Notes: generated by a model from the letters alone, not told the origin. A stretch of 18,480 bases of DNA from JAAYEV01 sp964508195 (GCA_964508195.1 CAZDSH010000029.1:1-18480); one strand, 5' to 3'; positions 1 to 6,765 are shown, counted from the first letter of the stretch. Translations and numbers: made by a program.

Positions 1-106
1 TGCCACAAAGTTAGAACCATTCCAAATATGTGGCAAACAAAACGTCCCCCTGCCACAAAGTTAGAACCATTCCAAATATGTGGCAAACAAAACGTCCCCT
101 TGCCAC
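1..106. repeat. 50-bp direct tandem repeat, two copies plus the start of a third
   Basis: Positions 1-50 and 51-100 are identical except for the last base (C versus T), and a third copy begins at 101 but matches for only six bases (TGCCAC). Each unit carries an internal inverted repeat, TGCCAC at its start and GTGGCA about 23 bases later, and ends in AACGTCCC(C/T). The unit could therefore form a small hairpin. The array may extend beyond the left edge of the window. It is not protein coding as far as I can see. Its role is unknown: it could be a dispersed palindromic repeat family, an operator array or an intergenic spacer repeat. Confidence 0.85.
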
Positions 107-120
107 GCGTGCTTGTATTG

Positions 121-149
121 TTGACATGTCATCTGTTTATAGCTATGAT
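121..149 (+). promoter_or_regulatory. sigma-A promoter of the ABC transporter gene, with palindrome over the -35
   Basis: TTGACA at 121-126 and TATGAT at 144-149 are separated by exactly 17 bases, a near-consensus housekeeping promoter. A perfect 10-bp palindrome, TGACATGTCA, covers 122-131 and so overlaps the -35 box. That is a plausible repressor site (inference). The expected transcription start lies near 156, giving a leader of about 60 bases before the SD at 202-207. Confidence 0.75.
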
Positions 150-218
150 TCCTTTAGGGCGTAATGTTGGGTTTCAACTTTTCGCCCGCCAAATATTTTA
201 TAAGGAGATACAGGATCC

Positions 219-1976
219 ATGCATAAACGGGATTACACAAGACACAAATCTTTAATTTTTATGTCCTTTTATAAAGAGCATATAGGCACTTTTTTATTGG
301 ATTTATTCTGCGCTTTAATGATGTCCGCGATCGATCTAGCCTTCCCCATGTTAAGCAGATACGCACTGAATACGCTTTTACCTAACAACATGTTCACGTT
401 TTTTTTCGTCCTTGTAGGCAGCTTCGTCGCCATGTTTGCCCTTCGATCAGTGTTTTCCTATATCGTTACTTACATAGGACATTACCTCGGCGTACTAATA
501 GAAGCGGACATGCGCCAGGAGGTCTTCGGACATCTGCAAACCCTTTCCTTTAGGTTCTATGATAAAACACGTACAGGCCGGTTGATGAGCCACGTTACTA
601 CGGACCTTTTCGATATAACGGAGCTTGCTCACCACGGCCCCGAGGATTTGTTTATATCCGTTGTAACTATAGTAGGGGCCCTTATTATACTATTTCCCAT
701 TAACCCCTTCCTTACCTCCGTACTTTTGGTACTCATCCCGCTGACGTTAGCCTTTACCATTTCGCAACGTCGCCGCATGGGTAGGGTATCAAGGAATGTA
801 AAGGAACAGACAGCCAGAATCAATTCAGCCATAGAATCCAGCGTTTCAGGTATAAGGGTAGCCAAGGCCTTTACTAACGAGGACTATGAAAGACAAAAAT
901 TTAGTATGGGAAATGAAGGGTTTAAAAACGCAAAAAAAGGCTATTATGCCGCTATGGCCACCTTCGGAAGCGGCATGGAGTTTTTTATAAACATATTCAG
1001 CGTCGCCGTCATCGGTATCGGCGGCTATTTCATTATGGAGGGCAAATTAAATGCTGTTGATGTTTTAACCTTTACGCTTTATGTAAATGCATTCCTACAA
1101 CCTATACGCAAGCTCACGCAGTTCGTAGAACAGTACACAAGCGGCATGGCGGGCTTTTCAAGGTTTGTAAATATTATGAACGTTAAACCCGATGTCCTTG
1201 ACGTAGAAGGGGCAAAACCCCTCAAGGTCACCGAGGGTAACATTGAGTTTAAAAATGTATCCTTTTCCTATGATGATGATACTGCGGTTCTGGAAAATGT
1301 GCACCTCGATGTCGAGGCCGGTAAAGTATTAGCTATAGTGGGGCCCTCCGGCGGCGGTAAGACCACATTATGTCATCTTATACCACGTTTTTATGAAATA
1401 AACGAGGGCAAAATCCTCATAGACGGCCAGGATACCCGAAGGGCTACCTTAAAGAGCCTGCGCCAGAACATCGGTATAGTGTCCCAGGATGTCTTTTTAT
1501 TTTCAGGGAGCGTTATGGAAAATATCCGATACGGCAAACTGAATGCCACCGATGACGAGGTTTACCGGGCAGCAAAGATGGCGCAGATTTACGATACGAT
1601 CATGGAAATGCCCCGGGGTTTTGATACACAGGTAGGCGAACGGGGTGTTCTTTTGTCCGGCGGCCAAAAACAACGCATCAGTATCGCACGCATATTCCTT
1701 AAAAATCCGCCTATACTCATATTAGACGAGGCTACCAGCGCCCTTGATACCGTAACGGAGCTTAAAATACAAGAATCCTTCAACCGGCTATCCCTAGGAA
1801 GGACTACTTTGATAATAGCCCATCGCCTATCGACTATTAAAAATGCGGATAAAATAATATATATGGACGAAACGGGTATCCGGGAGGAGGGCAGCCATGA
1901 AGAGCTATTGGCATTTGGCGGCTATTATGCCCGTTTGTATAATACACAGTTCGGTCAAAGGGATACCCCGCTATAA
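219..1976 (+). CDS. ABC transporter, fused transmembrane and ATP-binding domains (exporter type)
   Basis: A 585-residue ABC half-exporter of the MsbA/LmrA-like type. The N-terminal half (about residues 20-310) is a hydrophobic transmembrane domain. The C-terminal half is a complete nucleotide-binding domain: Walker A GPSGGGKTT at about 375-383, Q-loop in VSQDVFLF, signature LSGGQ at about 479-483, Walker B ILILDE with catalytic Glu504, and switch His535 in AHRLST. All ATPase residues are intact, so it should hydrolyse ATP and move a lipid, peptide or drug substrate across the membrane. Substrate and import/export direction are inferred from domain order only. The start at 219 has AAGGAGA (202-208) upstream; an in-frame ATG at 261 is the alternative. 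No partner gene lies beside it, so it probably acts as a homodimer. Confidence 0.93.
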   Translation: MHKRDYTRHKSLIFMSFYKEHIGTFLLDLFCALMMSAIDLAFPMLSRYALNTLLPNNMFTFFFVLVGSFVAMFALRSVFSYIVTYIGHYLGVLIEADMRQEVFGHLQTLSFRFYDKTRTGRLMSHVTTDLFDITELAHHGPEDLFISVVTIVGALIILFPINPFLTSVLLVLIPLTLAFTISQRRRMGRVSRNVKEQTARINSAIESSVSGIRVAKAFTNEDYERQKFSMGNEGFKNAKKGYYAAMATFGSGMEFFINIFSVAVIGIGGYFIMEGKLNAVDVLTFTLYVNAFLQPIRKLTQFVEQYTSGMAGFSRFVNIMNVKPDVLDVEGAKPLKVTEGNIEFKNVSFSYDDDTAVLENVHLDVEAGKVLAIVGPSGGGKTTLCHLIPRFYEINEGKILIDGQDTRRATLKSLRQNIGIVSQDVFLFSGSVMENIRYGKLNATDDEVYRAAKMAQIYDTIMEMPRGFDTQVGERGVLLSGGQKQRISIARIFLKNPPILILDEATSALDTVTELKIQESFNRLSLGRTTLIIAHRLSTIKNADKIIYMDETGIREEGSHEELLAFGGYYARLYNTQFGQRDTPL

Positions 1977-1985
1977 AGATTTTTA

Positions 1986-2028
1986 GGTAATATATACTGT
2001 CCCCGTGTATGGAACAGTATATATTACC
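1986..2028. repeat. Perfect 15-bp inverted repeat (hairpin)
   Basis: GGTAATATATACTGT (1986-2000) is exactly complementary to ACAGTATATATTACC (2014-2028) across a 13-base loop containing GTCCCC-type sequence. It begins ten bases after the ABC transporter stop codon. It could act as a transcript end or mRNA stabiliser, but no T-tract follows on either strand, so it is not a standard intrinsic terminator. The perfect arms and the position suggest a small palindromic repeat element. Confidence 0.8.
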
Positions 2029-2143
2029 CGCCTTAGGGACACCCCTTCCCCAAACTATCCCCCATATTACATATAACAACGCCCATTCCGGAGCTAATCC
2101 TGTATAATACGTGTTTAATAAGCGATTTGATGATATAATCTAC

Positions 2144-2175
2144 GGAGGAGAATCATCATGTAGGGGATTGATATG
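2144..2175 (+). promoter_or_regulatory. SD followed by ATG-TAG start-stop, then the apparent start of the GGDEF gene
   Basis: GGAGGAG at 2144-2150 is ideally spaced (7 bases) from an ATG at 2158, but the next codon is TAG (2161-2163). The ATG at 2173 is in the same frame, four codons after the TAG, and is 22 bases from the strong SD, too far for direct use. A weaker AGGGG (2162-2166) sits six bases before it. Either ribosomes terminate and reinitiate at 2173, or a point mutation has put a stop at codon 2 of a gene that once started at 2158. Confidence 0.7.
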
Positions 2176-3906
2176 AAAAATTCTAAAATTTTGCCTATCA
2201 AAAAACCGTTAGTCCTTATTATAACGCTCTGTCTATGCATAGGGGCGTCCTTACCTATAAGGGCAATGACACACTTCACCGAAGATGAACAGAATTACTT
2301 ACTTAAAAAAACCCGCCTAAGGGCAGCCTCCATCGACGGCGGTGCGCCTCTGCATTATAGGGATGCCGAGGGCAAAATAAAGGGCATCGCCGTGCAGGTG
2401 CTTAACGAAATAGCGTCTATAACAGGTCTTACTATCGAATATGAGCTATATGATTCCATCGACGATGTCATAAAAAGCGATGCGGATATACTCTTTGGCA
2501 TGACAAAGGAATATGCCCCCACCGGTATCATCCTATCAAAACCGTATTTAAAATCCGAAACGATATTGTTTTATAACTCCTCCTTAGATCCGAACGAATT
2601 AGAGGACAAAAAATATGCCGCTATAAGGGGGGGCACATTACCCGAGGGCATAGGGGAAGAGAACACGATTTATTTTAATAACAGAGAGGACACTTTTAAA
2701 GCCGTCGATTCGGGGGAGGCTGATTATGGCTTTGGGAACGCATATTCCTTGGCCTTTTATACCCTCCAAAACGGTTACAAAAACCTTATAACGGTACCAA
2801 AGGGTAAGGAAGAAAGGAAGTACTGTATGGGAGTAAGGGCGGGAAATGAAGATTTGCTCTTTGTTATTGACAAAGCTATCGACGGGATCGATGAAAATAG
2901 GATGCAGACCTTGATTTTAAATGTTGCATCCCAGGTTGAAAGAAAGATCACCCTATCCATGGTTGCCGACGCCTATGGCAAAGAAATAGCCGGCATTATT
3001 TTATTGATAATAACCATATTGCTCTTTAGCGTTTTCTTTAATGTCCGGGCGAATAATCGGCTTAAAATGGAGAACAGAAAATATCATTTGTTGTCCTATA
3101 TCTCTAACGAATGTTTATTCGAATACGATATAAAATCGGACCTTTTAAAGCCATCGGAGGAATTTAGTAAAACGATCGACATTTACAAAAAGAAAAATGC
3201 CGTAACAAATTTAATAAAGGATGCATTGGATACTTTGAATGACAATAATATCAAGGAAAACATCTCCACTATAAAATTACCCCTTACTAACGGAGACCAT
3301 GGTATATTTAAAATAGTCTATTCGAATATCTACGATGAGAACAAAAAATTGTATTCCGTTATCGGAAAGCTAATAGATATAAGCAAAGAGGTAGAGGAGA
3401 AGGAGAAATTAATATTTAAATCCCAGCTAGACGGGTTGACACGTCTTTATAATGCTACCACTACGGAAAACTTAGTAAAAGACAGTATTAAAAACAAAAA
3501 TGAAGGCACCACGGATGCCTTTATGATAATTGATTGCGATAATTTCAAGGACATAAACGATACCTACGGACATCTAAGGGGCAACTTGGTATTGGAGAAT
3601 ATAAGCAAGGCCCTACGGCTTACATTCAGGCAAACTGATATTATTGGGCGCATAGGCGGCGACGAGTTCTGCGTATACATGCATAATATCCCTTCGACAA
3701 GCTTTGTTCGATTGAAATGCCGACAATTAGTCAACCTCATCCGGGAACTGAACAAAGACCTTAAAATCGCTGTCAGCATAGGGATCTCAATATTGGACAA
3801 GAAAAGTACTTACGAAGACCTGTTCAAGCAGGCGGACGACGCTTTATATATAGCAAAAAATAGTGGCAAAGGACAGTTTATTGTTTACGGCGAGGAAATG
3901 CTGTAG
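2173..3906 (+). CDS. Membrane diguanylate cyclase with extracellular solute-binding (SBP_bac_3-like), PAS-like and GGDEF domains
   Basis: A 577-residue predicted sensor that makes c-di-GMP. Residues 1 to about 31 are a signal or anchor segment. About 45-255 resemble a family 3 periplasmic solute-binding domain (the region around IKGIAVQVLNEIASITGL is typical). A transmembrane helix spans about 272-291, a PAS-like stretch about 300-415, and the GGDEF domain follows to the end. The active-site motif GGDEF is intact at 495-499, and the inhibitory I-site RQTD (486-489) lies five residues before it, so product inhibition is likely. The sensed ligand is unknown, perhaps an amino acid or other small polar molecule given the domain type. 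Translation start is odd because an in-frame ATG-TAG pair precedes it. No phosphodiesterase lies nearby. Confidence 0.9.
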   Translation: MKNSKILPIKKPLVLIITLCLCIGASLPIRAMTHFTEDEQNYLLKKTRLRAASIDGGAPLHYRDAEGKIKGIAVQVLNEIASITGLTIEYELYDSIDDVIKSDADILFGMTKEYAPTGIILSKPYLKSETILFYNSSLDPNELEDKKYAAIRGGTLPEGIGEENTIYFNNREDTFKAVDSGEADYGFGNAYSLAFYTLQNGYKNLITVPKGKEERKYCMGVRAGNEDLLFVIDKAIDGIDENRMQTLILNVASQVERKITLSMVADAYGKEIAGIILLIITILLFSVFFNVRANNRLKMENRKYHLLSYISNECLFEYDIKSDLLKPSEEFSKTIDIYKKKNAVTNLIKDALDTLNDNNIKENISTIKLPLTNGDHGIFKIVYSNIYDENKKLYSVIGKLIDISKEVEEKEKLIFKSQLDGLTRLYNATTTENLVKDSIKNKNEGTTDAFMIIDCDNFKDINDTYGHLRGNLVLENISKALRLTFRQTDIIGRIGGDEFCVYMHNIPSTSFVRLKCRQLVNLIRELNKDLKIAVSIGISILDKKSTYEDLFKQADDALYIAKNSGKGQFIVYGEEML

Positions 3907-3912
3907 TATAAT
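3884..3912 (+). promoter_or_regulatory. Possible promoter of the thiamine operon
   Basis: TATAAT at 3907-3912 begins immediately after the GGDEF gene stop codon, and TTTACG at 3884-3889 is 17 bases upstream (4 of 6 matches to TTGACA). Transcription would start near 3919, about 20 bases before the TPP aptamer, which is a sensible distance. A separate TTGACA at 3918-3923 has no good -10 at the right spacing. Confidence 0.4.
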
Positions 3913-3937
3913 TGGTATTGACAACATAATAGCAATA

Positions 3938-4020
3938 TTTTTAGGGGTGCCGAAAGGCTGAGAGGTGTATTCCAACCCTTTGAACCTGATCTGGGTAATG
4001 CCAGCGGAGGGAAATTTTAG
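3938..4020 (+). promoter_or_regulatory. TPP riboswitch (THI element)
   Basis: The conserved thi-box blocks occur in order: GGGGTGCC (3944-3951), GGCTGAGA (3956-3963), AACCCTTTGAACCTGATCTGG (around 3974-3994), then GTAATGCCAGCG and GAGGGAA ending near 4014. These form the P2/P3 and P4/P5 arms of the thiamine pyrophosphate aptamer. It precedes an intrinsic terminator and an operon containing thiE, so TPP should switch transcription off. The element is a known RNA class and the sequence match is close to complete. Confidence 0.96.
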
Positions 4021-4029
4021 AAAATTTTC

Positions 4030-4060
4030 GGCATCCCGGGGTTGGGGTGCCTATTTTTAT
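4030..4060 (+). terminator. Intrinsic terminator, expression platform of the TPP riboswitch
   Basis: GGCATCCC (4030-4037) pairs with GGGGTGCC (4044-4051), eight pairs with one G-U, followed by TATTTTTAT. The 3' arm is identical to the aptamer P2 5' sequence at 3944-3951. The 5' arm can therefore pair either with the aptamer strand (antitermination) or with 4044-4051 (termination), which gives a simple switching model. Confidence 0.88.
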
Positions 4061-4087
4061 CTAAATATTTGAAAGGGGTAATGATAA

Positions 4088-5110
4088 ATGATCGGTAAAG
4101 TAAGCGATGAACTCTTTAAAAGGGTGGTACTGCCATCTACGGGGGCACAGGATCCGCAGATTGTGGTTGGCCCACAGATGGGCGTGGATGCAGCTATATT
4201 AAAAGTCGGCACGGGATATATGGCTATTGCAGAGGACCCCGTTTTCCCCGGCCCGAAGATGTCTCCGGAGGATTTCGCCCGGATTACGGTACATATTGGG
4301 GCCAGCGATGTTGCCGTAATGGGTATTGAACCCCGGTTCATGACCTATTCCCTTCTGATGCCCCCGGGAACCCCGGAGGATTATATCACCCCCCTCGTTC
4401 ATAATATCAGCAAAACCGCGAGGGACCTGGGGATTACAATAGTCGGCGGGCATACGGGATTTTACGGGGCGGTTACCATACCCACTATCGGGGGGATTAC
4501 CGTCTGGGGGTTTGGGGAAAGTTTTATTACCCCCGCGGGGGCCCAGGTAGGGGATGTAGTTATTATTACAAAGGGCGTTGCTATAGAGGCCGCTGCACTG
4601 TTGGGCAGCGAACTGGGACAGGACCTCTTAGCCGCCGGCGTGTCTGAAACCCTCGTAAAACAGGCTGCCGGCAGAATGAAGGAAGTAACCGTCGTGGAGG
4701 ATGCAAAAATAGCAATGGCCTGTGGTGGCGGTATACACGCTATGCACGATGCAACGGAGGGCGGACTTGCCAGGGGATTATGGGAAGTAGCGGAGGCCTC
4801 AGGGGTGGGCCTTAAAATTGAACGGGATAAGGTGATATTGCCCCCGGACGTCCAGGCGGTTTGCGGCCATTTTGGGCTAAACCCCTACGAGGTCATAAGT
4901 GAAGGAACCCTGGTGTTAACTGCGGATATGGATATGAAAGAGCGTATCCTTTACGCTTACGAAAAGGCTAATATTCCCGCGGCGGCTATTGGAAAGGTTA
5001 CCCCCGGGGATGAGGGCCGTCACTGGATAGAGCATGACGGTACCTGGAATAAACTTGTACCGCCTTCGGGGGATCCCTTCTGGAATGCGTTTTTTGCTGC
5101 TCTTGAATAA
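4088..5110 (+). CDS. AIR synthase-related (PurM/HypE/ThiL-fold) protein, TPP-regulated
   Basis: A 340-residue member of the AIRS superfamily, the ATP-binding fold shared by PurM, ThiL, HypE and SelD. Supporting motifs are GVDAAIL at about 32-38, a DPVFPGP region, the GASDVAVMG block, IVGGHTGF where ThiL proteins usually have a GGDT-type motif, and DATEGGLARGLWEVAE in the second domain. It lacks the C-terminal Cys tail of HypE and the N-terminal Cys/Sec loop of SelD. It is the first gene behind the TPP riboswitch and precedes thiE by 26 bases, so a role in thiamine phosphate metabolism is likely. Phosphorylation of thiamine monophosphate, as ThiL does, is the obvious hypothesis, not shown. The start at 4088 follows AAAGGGG at 4072-4078. 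Confidence 0.85.
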   Translation: MIGKVSDELFKRVVLPSTGAQDPQIVVGPQMGVDAAILKVGTGYMAIAEDPVFPGPKMSPEDFARITVHIGASDVAVMGIEPRFMTYSLLMPPGTPEDYITPLVHNISKTARDLGITIVGGHTGFYGAVTIPTIGGITVWGFGESFITPAGAQVGDVVIITKGVAIEAAALLGSELGQDLLAAGVSETLVKQAAGRMKEVTVVEDAKIAMACGGGIHAMHDATEGGLARGLWEVAEASGVGLKIERDKVILPPDVQAVCGHFGLNPYEVISEGTLVLTADMDMKERILYAYEKANIPAAAIGKVTPGDEGRHWIEHDGTWNKLVPPSGDPFWNAFFAALE

Positions 5111-5136
5111 AAGCATAGATAAGGAGGATGATAGTT

Positions 5137-5763
5137 ATGAAATATGATTACAGTCTATACCTTGTAACGGATAGAAATATCCTTAGGGGCAAAGACTTCA
5201 TTCCCATGATCGAAAAGGCCCTTGCCGGCGGAGTAACCCTAGTCCAATTACGGGAAAAGGAAGCCGACGGCCGGGAATTTTACGAACTAGCCATCGCAAT
5301 AAAGGCCCTGACTACAAGGTTTAATGTACCCTTTTTGATAAACGATAGGCTTGATATCGCCCTCGCAGCGGAATCCGACGGGGTACATATAGGCCAGGGG
5401 GATTTGCCCCTTCCGGTGGTACGACAGCTCATGGGCCCCGGAAAGATAGTCGGCTATTCCGTATCCAATACCGAAGAAGCCCTTTACGGCCAAGAACAGG
5501 GTGCCGATTATTTAGGTGCTGGCCCGGTCTATTCTACGGATACAAAAGCGGTAAGTATCCCTCCCCTAGGACCCCGGGGCCTAAAGGAAATAAAAGAGGC
5601 CGTATCCATACCCGTTGTCGGTATCGGCGGGATTGATCTTAAAAATATCCAAAGGGTGAAGGCCTCAGGCGTAGACGGAATTGCCGTCGTATCGGGCATT
5701 CTTGGTAGCGATGATCCGGAATATGCCGCCTCATCGATGCGCGAAGTATGGGACGAGGGCTAG
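5137..5763 (+). CDS. thiE: Thiamine phosphate synthase
   Basis: A 208-residue TIM-barrel enzyme that joins hydroxymethylpyrimidine pyrophosphate with thiazole phosphate to give thiamine monophosphate. Family motifs are clear: VQLREK near the N terminus, LINDRLDIALAAESDGVHIG with the metal-binding Asp, GYSVSNTEEA, DYLGAGPVYSTDTK and PVVGIGGI for phosphate binding. Length is normal for ThiE. The ATG at 5137 is chosen because AAGGAGG at 5121-5127 lies nine bases before it; the in-frame ATG at 5128 directly abuts the SD and is too close. It is second in the TPP-controlled operon, with an 18-base gap to the next gene. Confidence 0.96.
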   Translation: MKYDYSLYLVTDRNILRGKDFIPMIEKALAGGVTLVQLREKEADGREFYELAIAIKALTTRFNVPFLINDRLDIALAAESDGVHIGQGDLPLPVVRQLMGPGKIVGYSVSNTEEALYGQEQGADYLGAGPVYSTDTKAVSIPPLGPRGLKEIKEAVSIPVVGIGGIDLKNIQRVKASGVDGIAVVSGILGSDDPEYAASSMREVWDEG

Positions 5764-5781
5764 GGGAGGGATGAACCGTTA

Positions 5782-6423
5782 ATGGGAAAAATCTTTTTCG
5801 TCGATTTTGACGGTACTATTACAAAAAACGATGTTTGTGAAACAATGGTCAAAAGGTTTGCCTCCGAGGGCTGGTATGAAATAAACCTTTTATGGGAACA
5901 AAGGAAGATCTCCACCGAGGAGTGTGCTAACAGGACCTTTGAACTGTTTCAGGCTAATCTTGGGGATCTCAATACCTTACTTGATACCGTAGTTATAGAC
6001 GATTATTTTAAGGATTTTGTCCGGTACTGCCGTTTAAATGGATATCCTATATATATATTAAGTGACGGCTACGATTATATAATTGATTATATTTTAAAAA
6101 AAGAAAACCTAGATATAAAATATTACGCTAATGGGCTCATATATAACGACGGTTTTACAATATCCTGTCCCCATCATAACGCCGACTGCGGCCTATGCGG
6201 TACCTGTAAAAGGACCCTTTTAGCAAAACTTAGTCCAAAGGGCTACCAAAGCTATTATATAGGCGACGGCGTATCGGATCTGTGCCCCGCTAATAAAAGC
6301 GACATAGTATTCGCTAAGGGTAGGCTTTTGGAATACTGCCAACAAAAAAATATTGATGTGTATCCCTTTAACGATTTCGGCGATATTTTGACGTGTATAA
6401 ACAATTGGGAACAAAAAAATTAA
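5782..6423 (+). CDS. HAD superfamily (subfamily IB, MtnX-like) phosphatase with a Cys cluster
   Basis: A 213-residue haloacid dehalogenase-type phosphatase. Motif I is DFDGT (nucleophile Asp8, acid/base Asp10), motif II is LSDG, and motif IV is YIGDGVSDLCPA. This pattern matches subfamily IB enzymes such as MtnX and phosphoserine-phosphatase-like proteins. A C-x6-C-x2-C-x2-C segment (CPHH...CGLCGTC) before motif III suggests a bound metal. As third gene of the TPP-regulated operon it probably dephosphorylates a thiamine-related phosphate, for example thiamine monophosphate or a precursor in salvage; that is inference from context, and MtnX activity in methionine salvage remains possible. The start at 5782 follows AGGGGAGGG at 5762-5770. 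Confidence 0.85.
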   Translation: MGKIFFVDFDGTITKNDVCETMVKRFASEGWYEINLLWEQRKISTEECANRTFELFQANLGDLNTLLDTVVIDDYFKDFVRYCRLNGYPIYILSDGYDYIIDYILKKENLDIKYYANGLIYNDGFTISCPHHNADCGLCGTCKRTLLAKLSPKGYQSYYIGDGVSDLCPANKSDIVFAKGRLLEYCQQKNIDVYPFNDFGDILTCINNWEQKN

Positions 6424-6440
6424 CAATACGCGTTCCCAAT
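6404..6440. repeat. 9-bp inverted repeat spanning the end of the HAD gene
   Basis: ATTGGGAAC (6404-6412) is exactly complementary to GTTCCCAAT (6432-6440) around a 19-base A-rich loop holding the stop codon. It may be a weak transcript end for the thiamine operon. There is no T-tract, so classical terminator function is doubtful. Confidence 0.6.
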
Positions 6441-6484
6441 AACTGTGCGGAATGTTTAAATACACCGGGGCACAAAATATAAGA

Positions 6485-6765
6485 GGAAGGGTTCATGATG
6501 GTTGAGCCAAGAGTGTTATTGGGTCTTTATAGGCTCAATAATATTCGGCCAGGCCAACAAAAGGCCAATATTAGATCAACAAGGTTTAATATTGATCGGC
6601 GGGTAGAGCCTTATACGTTCTTTAGCGTTGTATATCAGCCTAAATAGTTGGTATATGATTGAAAAGGGATGTATATCCCTCGAGCTAAGATTGTTAGAGT
6701 TGCCTATAGGTGTGCAGGGATATACCCGGGCCGGAGCGAAGATCATCATGGGCCCTCTTGTTTTA
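6485..6765 (+). ncRNA. Candidate structured noncoding RNA
   Basis: The 340-base gap between the HAD gene and the zinc-ribbon gene holds a dense series of stem-loops. These are TTGAGCC/GGCTCAA (6502-6508 with 6532-6538), AATATT-GGCC with GGCC-AATATT (6540-6550 with 6563-6572), GATCAA/TTGATC (6574-6579 with 6592-6597), TATAC/GTATA (6612-6616 with 6630-6634), AGGGAT/ATCCCT (6665-6670 with 6675-6680), and GGG/CCC around 6717-6727. The chain ends in GGGCC/GGCCC (6728-6732 with 6751-6755) followed by TCTTGTTTT, terminator-like on the + strand. Size and clostridial origin recall raiA-class RNAs, but I cannot confirm a family. No good promoter was seen; TGTTTA (6453) with AATATA (6476) is a weak candidate. 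Confidence 0.5.
6495..6647 (+). CDS. Possible 50-residue basic small protein (overlaps the RNA candidate)
   Basis: An ATG at 6495 follows AGGAAGG (6484-6490) at good spacing and opens a 50-codon frame ending at TAG 6645-6647. The predicted peptide is strongly basic, with nine Lys/Arg against three Asp/Glu. It lies wholly inside a region rich in stable stem-loops, so it may be a chance frame in an RNA gene. Fifty open codons are not improbable by chance. I do not recognise the peptide. Confidence 0.2.
   Translation: MMVEPRVLLGLYRLNNIRPGQQKANIRSTRFNIDRRVEPYTFFSVVYQPK

Noticed and set aside
1..106. CRISPR array
   Set aside because: The repeats are directly adjacent with no spacers between them, and no cas genes are present.
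28..255. 75-codon open frame over the tandem repeats and ABC transporter leader
   Set aside because: It lies in repeat DNA, covers the promoter and SD of the ABC gene and overlaps its start in another frame; there is no SD and no protein-like pattern.
3918..3946. TTGACA at 3918 as the thiamine operon -35
   Set aside because: At 17 bases the -10 position would be TTAGGG, inside the aptamer, so the TATAAT at 3907 is a better candidate.
4088..5110. Reading the AIRS protein as HypE or as selenophosphate synthetase for mnmH
   Set aside because: The C-terminal Cys tail of HypE and the N-terminal Cys/Sec loop of SelD are absent, and the gene is under TPP control rather than near selenium or hydrogenase genes.
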